A stretch of 6,396 nucleotides of DNA from Candidatus Zixiibacteriota bacterium (GTDB taxonomy: Bacteria > Zixibacteria > MSB-5A5 > GN15 > JACZUZ01). A program made the translations under genes and the position numbers. Shown piece by piece: positions 1-4,544 of the stretch. The notes beneath the pieces are model-generated. The model did not search any database and had not been told where the DNA came from. It saw only the letters and a program-made list of their open reading frames with translations. Location: NCBI GenBank assembly GCA_022563625.1, contig JADFNA010000102.1, positions 1-6,396 of the forward strand. The letters are read 5' to 3'. Positions within the stretch are counted from its first letter, which is position 1. Each line of letters begins with the position of its first letter.

Positions 1-600
1 ATGCGGCTCAAATTAATACGTTCCACAGTGACAAAGATCGCCGGGTTTGCCTCAGGGCTGATGAATTTTGAATCACGCGAACTCAGATTCACCCCCGAAG
101 ACCTCAATCAGTTGATTTATAATCTTCTTGAATTTCTCAAACGACAAGAACGGCTCAATCATGTTGCTGTCACGCTTGAGACAGATAATCAGCTGGGCGT
201 TGTGACTCTCGATTCGGGCCTGATCCAGCAAATGTTGGTCAATCTGATTTATAACGCGGCGGATTCGCTGATCGATAACGAAGAGCGGGGGATCATTACC
301 ATCACAACGCAAAAACTCACAACCGGCCGGGCCTTGATTTCTGTCAGCGACAACGGACCCGGAGTCCCCCGAGACAAGCAGGACCAACTTTTTCTAGAGC
401 GCTTCCCGACCAAAAGCAAAGGCCACGGTATCGGCCTGCTCACTTGCGCCAAGATTGTCGAGGCGCATGCCGGCCGAATATTCTATCAACAAGCCGCCGA
501 GGGCGGCGCTTCGTTTGTCGTTGAGATTCCACTGCGGCAGGCGATACTTCCGCCGGGTGAAACTGAACCGATCAAGAACATGGCCGGCTCCACCGGGTAA
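1..600 (+). CDS. Sensor histidine kinase, C-terminal part (5' end outside window)
   Basis: This is the ATP-binding half of a two-component histidine kinase, which would autophosphorylate on a histidine and pass the phosphate to a response regulator. About 199 residues are visible. Residues 1-25 look like the second helix of the dimerisation domain. The HATPase_c fold follows, with an N box (MLVNLIYNAADSL, about 78-90), G1 box (DNGPGVP, 117-123), F box (LFLERFPTKS, about 130-139) and G2 box (GHGIGLLTCAKIVE, about 141-154). All ATP-lid and Mg-binding signatures are intact. No phospho-acceptor histidine lies in the visible part, so the ATG at base 1 is almost certainly an internal methionine and the gene begins upstream of the window. 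The F and G2 boxes read like those of GAF/PAS-linked kinases (GFPTKSKGHGIGL style). The protein ends in a short polar tail. Another kinase gene follows on the same strand. Family is certain; the input signal cannot be inferred. Confidence 0.88.
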   Translation: MRLKLIRSTVTKIAGFASGLMNFESRELRFTPEDLNQLIYNLLEFLKRQERLNHVAVTLETDNQLGVVTLDSGLIQQMLVNLIYNAADSLIDNEERGIITITTQKLTTGRALISVSDNGPGVPRDKQDQLFLERFPTKSKGHGIGLLTCAKIVEAHAGRIFYQQAAEGGASFVVEIPLRQAILPPGETEPIKNMAGSTG

Positions 601-683
601 TTCAGAGTAACGCGAACTAAGCCGGCCCCATAGTCCGTGAATAACCCTTGACTCTCCAGCCGTCACTCCGGTAAGTTAACGCT

Positions 684-2750
684 ATGAGCGGCAAAGGACT
701 GCAGGCCGAAACGCGAAACCGGGGTGAATCAAAGGGCGGTAGATTACCCCTGCCTCCATTGGCGCTGAGCGCCCTTGCCGCCGCGGTGATATTGGTTTTA
801 ACTTACACCGGAATCAAGCGCAACCAGAGCGAAAGTTTTGAAATTCTAAGAAGCCAGGGAGTGACACTCCTGCAAACGCTGGTTGAATCGGCAAACAACG
901 CTATCACTGCCAACAGCTACTTCTGGGATTCGTTTGTCTCAAAAGTCACCCCTATTGCCGGCCGCGCCTTCAGCGGCGCTGACGCTGACAGCGTGCTGAA
1001 GATTTTTTCAAATACCATAGATGATATCACACTTATAGCCGCCTACACTTTCAACGATCGTCTGGTCCTGGCTTCGTCGGCTCTGAATCCGGACATTGAA
1101 TTCATCGGACAGCACGAAGAAATAATTCTGGAGGCCGCGACAGAACTTCTGGCGGACAGCGACATATTTCAGTCGCTGGTATTCCTGCCGGACAGCCTGA
1201 GCGGCGCCCCGTCGGCTATTTTTTTGGAGATAGACTCGACACGGACCAGAGGAGTCTGCCTGCTGTTGGACTTCCCGGGATTGTGGGAGATGGAAAATGA
1301 AATAGGCATCGGCCGGCTGATACAGCGGCTGGGCGCTGCGCGCAGTGTGGAGTATATTTTCTTTCAAGAGCCTGACGGTATCGTCTTTTCATCCAAACCG
1401 ATTGACTCGGCGCTGGCCATCGAAGCCGATCCGTTCTTGAGCGCGGCCTTTGCGGCAGACACTATCAGTTCGCGCTTGCACATGTTTGGTGAAACCGAAG
1501 CGCTTGAGCTGGTGGCGCCGTTTTCTTCTGCGCTATATCCGGACGGGCTGTTTCGCCTGGGGCTGTCACTGGATTCCTATAACGCCGGTAAAGACGCGTT
1601 CACCCGGCAAATGGGGCTGCTGGCCGCGATCCTGTTTTTGGTGGCGATACTCACGCCGCTCTATTTTGCCTCGCGCAAAGAGCGCCGGGCGCTGGGCCGT
1701 TCACTGGCGCGGGCCAAATCGCTGTCGGACACGATTCTTGACAGCATGTATTCCGGCGTGCTGGCCATCCGCCCGGACAATTCAATCGAACTGGTCAACA
1801 ACCGTTTGCGCGAAATGTTTGCGCTTTCAGATGCGCTTGCAGAGGCCGCCGACTGGCGTGAAACTGAGTTGCAGCAACTGCTGCCGCAGGATATTTTTGC
1901 GCGAGGCAACAGCGATGAACACTCCAGTGAATTTGAAATCACACTCAACGGACAGAAGAAAAGCTTCCTGTACTCTGTGGCGCCGATCGGCGCCAGGGAT
2001 GAAAACGCCGGACTGGCGCTGGTAATTTACGATTACACCCGGCAGAAAGAACTCGAAGAGGAAGCCGCACGCAAGGCCCGTCTGGCGGAACTGGGCGATC
2101 TGGCCGCCGGTGTGGCGCATGAAATTCGTAATCCGCTTAATGCGATCTCACTGGCGGCGCAGCGGCTGGATGCGGAATATGCCCCGCAAGATGAGGGCGA
2201 AAAGTCTGACTTTTCGTTCTTCACCTCGCAGATCAAGAGCGAAACCGGGCGGCTCAATGATATTGTCACCCGCCTGCTGGGCCTGACACGTGTCCCCAAA
2301 GCAGCGGCGAAGATGTCTGATGTGGGGGCTATAATTGAAGAATGGGCGCGCTTTATGGAATCTGAGTTCGAGCGCGATCAGGCGCGGGTAACACTCGATG
2401 TGTCCCAATCATCTGAAGCCCGCGTTGATCCGGACAAACTGCGGCAGACGCTGGGGAATCTGTATCGTAACGCAACCGAGGCCGTGACTGGCAGTTCGTG
2501 TCTGGATGTTGATATTATGCTCAAGCGCAGTAACGATCTGTTGCAGATTGTTTTCACCGACAACGGACCCGGCATCACTCCGGACAGCGCCGAGAAATTA
2601 TTCACGCCATATTACACCACCAAAGAATCCGGCGCCGGATTAGGCCTCTCAATTTCCTATCGCTTGATCAATGACATGCAAGGGACACTGGAACTCGACA
2701 AAAGTTACAGCGGCGGCGCGCGCTTTGTGATATCACTGCAGACGAAATGA
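684..2750 (+). CDS. Membrane-bound PAS sensor histidine kinase, NtrB/AtoS-like
   Basis: This is a complete 688-residue histidine kinase. A basic N-terminus (1-20) leads into transmembrane helix 1 (about 22-43). An extracytoplasmic sensor region of about 265 residues (44-308) follows, then transmembrane helix 2 (about 309-329). A cytoplasmic PAS-like domain (about 345-455; SGVLAIRPDNSIELVNN... to IYDYTRQKELEEE) and a short coiled linker follow. The HisKA domain has the H box GVAHEIRNPLNAIS with phospho-acceptor H479. The HATPase_c domain has an N box with N596, G1 DNGPG (626-630), F box LFTPYYTTK (639-647) and G2 GAGLGL (650-655). All catalytic signatures are present, so it should be active. 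This H-box and HATPase type is typical of NtrB/AtoS/ZraS kinases, which usually signal to sigma-54 activators; that partner is inference, as no regulator is in the window. The sensor region resembles Cache-like domains only loosely. The ATG at 684 is chosen because later in-frame starts would fall inside TM1; no strong Shine-Dalgarno precedes it. Confidence 0.93.
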   Translation: MSGKGLQAETRNRGESKGGRLPLPPLALSALAAAVILVLTYTGIKRNQSESFEILRSQGVTLLQTLVESANNAITANSYFWDSFVSKVTPIAGRAFSGADADSVLKIFSNTIDDITLIAAYTFNDRLVLASSALNPDIEFIGQHEEIILEAATELLADSDIFQSLVFLPDSLSGAPSAIFLEIDSTRTRGVCLLLDFPGLWEMENEIGIGRLIQRLGAARSVEYIFFQEPDGIVFSSKPIDSALAIEADPFLSAAFAADTISSRLHMFGETEALELVAPFSSALYPDGLFRLGLSLDSYNAGKDAFTRQMGLLAAILFLVAILTPLYFASRKERRALGRSLARAKSLSDTILDSMYSGVLAIRPDNSIELVNNRLREMFALSDALAEAADWRETELQQLLPQDIFARGNSDEHSSEFEITLNGQKKSFLYSVAPIGARDENAGLALVIYDYTRQKELEEEAARKARLAELGDLAAGVAHEIRNPLNAISLAAQRLDAEYAPQDEGEKSDFSFFTSQIKSETGRLNDIVTRLLGLTRVPKAAAKMSDVGAIIEEWARFMESEFERDQARVTLDVSQSSEARVDPDKLRQTLGNLYRNATEAVTGSSCLDVDIMLKRSNDLLQIVFTDNGPGITPDSAEKLFTPYYTTKESGAGLGLSISYRLINDMQGTLELDKSYSGGARFVISLQTK

Positions 2751-2784
2751 CAGAGACACGGGCGTTCAGTCAGCAATCAGCAGG

Positions 2785-3171
2785 TCAGCCGAACTGGGCG
2801 AAGGTCAGGATATAGCCATTGTTGTCGGTGATTGAGAACTCTTCGGAACCGTAGGACGTTTTTTTCAAACCCGAGACTATCTCGACTTTCCCACTGATTC
2901 TGTCATATAGCGCTTTTACGTCATCGAGGCGTATGAAGAAGGTCCCGGAGGCGCCCACCGGCTTCTCTTTCAGCGCCGGCAGTTCACCCTCAAGGCTGGC
3001 GCGCGCCTCAAACATTAACTTGACCTCCCCGGATTGGAGCATAGCCCATTCAAAAGTACCGGATTCCGGGTTGGACATCTTCAATTCAAAGCCGAGCATG
3101 TCTTTGTACCAGTCGACAGCGGCGTTAACATCCTCGACCATCAGGTTCGGTGTGAGTGATTGGAGTGGCAT
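2785..3171 (-). CDS. VOC superfamily protein (glyoxalase/bleomycin-resistance fold)
   Basis: This is a 128-residue small soluble protein with the paired beta-alpha-beta-beta-beta modules of the vicinal oxygen chelate fold. Module 1 is about residues 3-56 (TPNLMVEDVNAAVDWYKDML, then EWAMLQSGEVKLMFE). Module 2 is about 75-127 (SGTFFIRLDDVKALYDRI, then YGSEEFSITDNNGYILTFAQ). The YGxxEFxxxDxNGYxLxF ending is characteristic of the bleomycin-resistance/glyoxalase-like branch. The usual metal-ligand positions do not carry a clear His/Gln-Glu set: the first strand has Asn9, and the last strand has Thr/Phe where Glu is common. A ligand-binding or sequestration role is therefore as likely as metal-dependent catalysis. 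The substrate is unknown. It is the last gene of the minus-strand cluster, 42 bases after the zinc-ribbon gene, and has its own strong ribosome binding site. It converges with the upstream kinase gene across 34 bases. Confidence 0.88.
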   Translation of the reverse strand: MPLQSLTPNLMVEDVNAAVDWYKDMLGFELKMSNPESGTFEWAMLQSGEVKLMFEARASLEGELPALKEKPVGASGTFFIRLDDVKALYDRISGKVEIVSGLKKTSYGSEEFSITDNNGYILTFAQFG

Positions 3172-3182
3172 TAGTGTTACGG

Positions 3183-3190
3183 CCTCCTTC
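3183..3190 (-). promoter_or_regulatory. Strong ribosome binding site of the VOC gene
   Basis: The minus strand reads GAAGGAGG, with 11 bases between it and the ATG at 3171. It is a near-perfect Shine-Dalgarno sequence and fixes the start of the VOC gene. It contrasts with the weak site ahead of the AT-rich gene upstream. Confidence 0.8.
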
Positions 3191-3213
3191 GAATTTACCA
3201 GTATTATCCGATG

Positions 3214-4110
3214 TTAGTGAATATTCGCTCCAATAAAGTCGATTAGATCGGCTTTTAGCTCATCAGTGTTCTGCCAAAACACATGATAAAACTGTCGTGT
3301 ATCGAAGGCACAATTCTTTTTGTCTTTCTTGTCACATGTCCAGAAAACGACTAACCCGAGACTCAGCGCATATCCAGCTTCAAAATAAACGCTCTGTCTG
3401 TGTCCTGTTACGTCTGCGATCAGAAAGCGGCTTTTTCGAATTTCCCTCAATATACGATTGTCAATCATGCGTGGGTCTTTATGAGCTTTGGCTAAGTATG
3501 GGTCAAAACCGGTAGCTCTTATTGCTGGCTCGATCCCTTCTAAGTAGATCTGATTGTACTCTTCAGCCGCTGCCATTGCCACGAAGGCTTGTTTTGAAGT
3601 CATTCTGTTTTCAGTTGATATTTCTCGAATTCTCCGCCAACCGTTTGGAGTTACAGTGAGGTTGTAAGAAGGGGAAGTACTACTCTTAACAAAGCCGTCA
3701 GCTCTTAGCATTTCTATTATATAATTAAATACTTCCTCGTTCTCACAATAACCCAAAGAATAGTCTTCGCCAGGTGCTATTGCCACTGGACCAATCTTTG
3801 GGATCATCATGGCTTGAAGATTCAATAGCAAACGATCCATTAGTTCTAATACTTCTCGCGGCGCAGTCGAAATAATTTGAGCGAGATCGGACTTCTTGAT
3901 GAATGGTTTTCTTCTTCTAACATGCTCTTCTCTAATAAAACCTGAGATCAAGTGTTTTTCAGAAAGATTTTCAACGAACTCTTTGGCCTCGTAAGTGATC
4001 CTAAAGAGACCGCAACGCGGGCAATTGAAAAATAGTATTTCAAATGACTCGCTGAGATCCTCAGATCTGTGACCACAAACCACACAAGGACCGCTCTTCA
4101 CATTGTTCAC
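3214..4110 (-). CDS. Zinc-ribbon protein with C-terminal nucleoside 2-deoxyribosyltransferase/TIR-like domain
   Basis: This is a 298-residue protein with three apparent parts. Residues 1-40 form a two-CxxC zinc ribbon (C9, C12 and C30, C33). Residues about 45-168 are helical, ending in a winged-helix-like stretch (NEEVFNYIIEMLRADGFVK...LTVTPNGWRRI). Residues 173-298 look like a nucleoside 2-deoxyribosyltransferase (NDT) or TIR-like Rossmannoid: QAFVAMA opens strand 1, IDNRILREIRKSRFLIADVTG gives the motif with D233, and SVYFEAGYALSLG supplies the expected catalytic Glu244 in the YExGyA motif. In this superfamily the glutamate attacks N-glycosidic bonds of nucleosides or NAD. Members include salvage enzymes and immune effectors; which applies here is inference. 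The start is GTG at 4110, 2 bases after the DoxX stop, with a weak TAAGG about 10 bases upstream. An alternative GTG lies three codons later. Hand counts give 25/60 and 22/60 GC in two 60-base samples (3601-3660, 3721-3780), well below the flanks, suggesting transfer. I know no named gene with this architecture. Confidence 0.75.
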   Translation of the reverse strand: MNNVKSGPCVVCGHRSEDLSESFEILFFNCPRCGLFRITYEAKEFVENLSEKHLISGFIREEHVRRRKPFIKKSDLAQIISTAPREVLELMDRLLLNLQAMMIPKIGPVAIAPGEDYSLGYCENEEVFNYIIEMLRADGFVKSSTSPSYNLTVTPNGWRRIREISTENRMTSKQAFVAMAAAEEYNQIYLEGIEPAIRATGFDPYLAKAHKDPRMIDNRILREIRKSRFLIADVTGHRQSVYFEAGYALSLGLVVFWTCDKKDKKNCAFDTRQFYHVFWQNTDELKADLIDFIGANIH

Positions 4111-4112
4111 GT

Positions 4113-4544
4113 CTACTTGGCCTTACTGTCCAAACTCCAAACCCCTGCGCCTTTGATCAGGACATAGCCGGCCAGCGCTAAGATTGCCAGCGGAACCACC
4201 GGTTCATGCGGCTGCAGGGGGAACAGGTTCGGGTCATCTACCACAATATGCACATAGCTGGCTGCGATCATGATCGCGATCACAATCAACAGCCAGATGC
4301 GGGTGAAAAAGCCGACCAGCAGCATGGCGCCGGTTAACATCTCGACAAACGGCACAACCTGGCGGGTGAGTTCATAGAAAGGGATATAAGCCTGCGAAAG
4401 CTGGGCTGACCAGGCTTCCCAGAGTGTCAGGTCGCTGATTTTCATAAAGCCGGTGGCGAGAAAGACAATGCCGAGAAAAATACGGACGATTCCGGCCACC
4501 AGGTTATTGTCTGCTTTACGAATCTGTGTGATTGAGAATTCCAT
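4113..4544 (-). CDS. DoxX family integral membrane protein
   Basis: This is a 143-residue, four-helix membrane protein. Transmembrane segments are at about residues 15-33 (AGIVRIFLGIVFLATGFMK), 62-80 (VVPFVEMLTGAMLLVGFF), 82-101 (IWLLIVIAIMIAASYVHIVV) and 115-131 (PVVPLAILALAGYVLI). The R-x-x-x-G-x-x-F-x-x-x-G-x-x-K pattern of helix 1 and the E-x-x-x-G motif of helix 2 are the DoxX/DoxD family signature. Family members act in or next to quinone-linked oxidoreductases and thiol or oxidative-stress complexes, but the function of most is unknown. The ATG overlaps the stop of the upstream helicase by one base (TAATG), so translation is likely coupled. The zinc-ribbon gene starts 2 bases after its TAG stop. 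The length is normal for the family. No signal peptide other than helix 1 is seen. Confidence 0.87.
   Translation of the reverse strand: MEFSITQIRKADNNLVAGIVRIFLGIVFLATGFMKISDLTLWEAWSAQLSQAYIPFYELTRQVVPFVEMLTGAMLLVGFFTRIWLLIVIAIMIAASYVHIVVDDPNLFPLQPHEPVVPLAILALAGYVLIKGAGVWSLDSKAK

Noticed and set aside
582..627. Inverted repeat GGCCGGCT (582-589) / AGCCGGCC (620-627) around the stop of the first kinase, as a possible terminator
   Set aside because: The loop is about 30 bases and no T-run follows, so it does not look like an intrinsic terminator; GCCGGC is self-complementary and common in this GC-rich DNA.
648..677. TTGACT at 648 with TAAGTT at 672 as a promoter for the second kinase
   Set aside because: The -10 match is poor (3 of 6) and the transcript would begin almost at the start codon; not supportable.
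2751..2784. Bidirectional terminator between the convergent kinase and VOC genes
   Set aside because: Only short direct TCAGC repeats occur; I see no stable hairpin with a T-run on either strand.
3203..3233. Minus-strand GATAAT (3203-3208) with TTGGAG (3228-3233) as a promoter for the VOC gene
   Set aside because: The -10 is good but the spacer is 19 bases, the -35 matches only in TTG, and AT-rich DNA gives such matches by chance. It remains possible that VOC has its own promoter.
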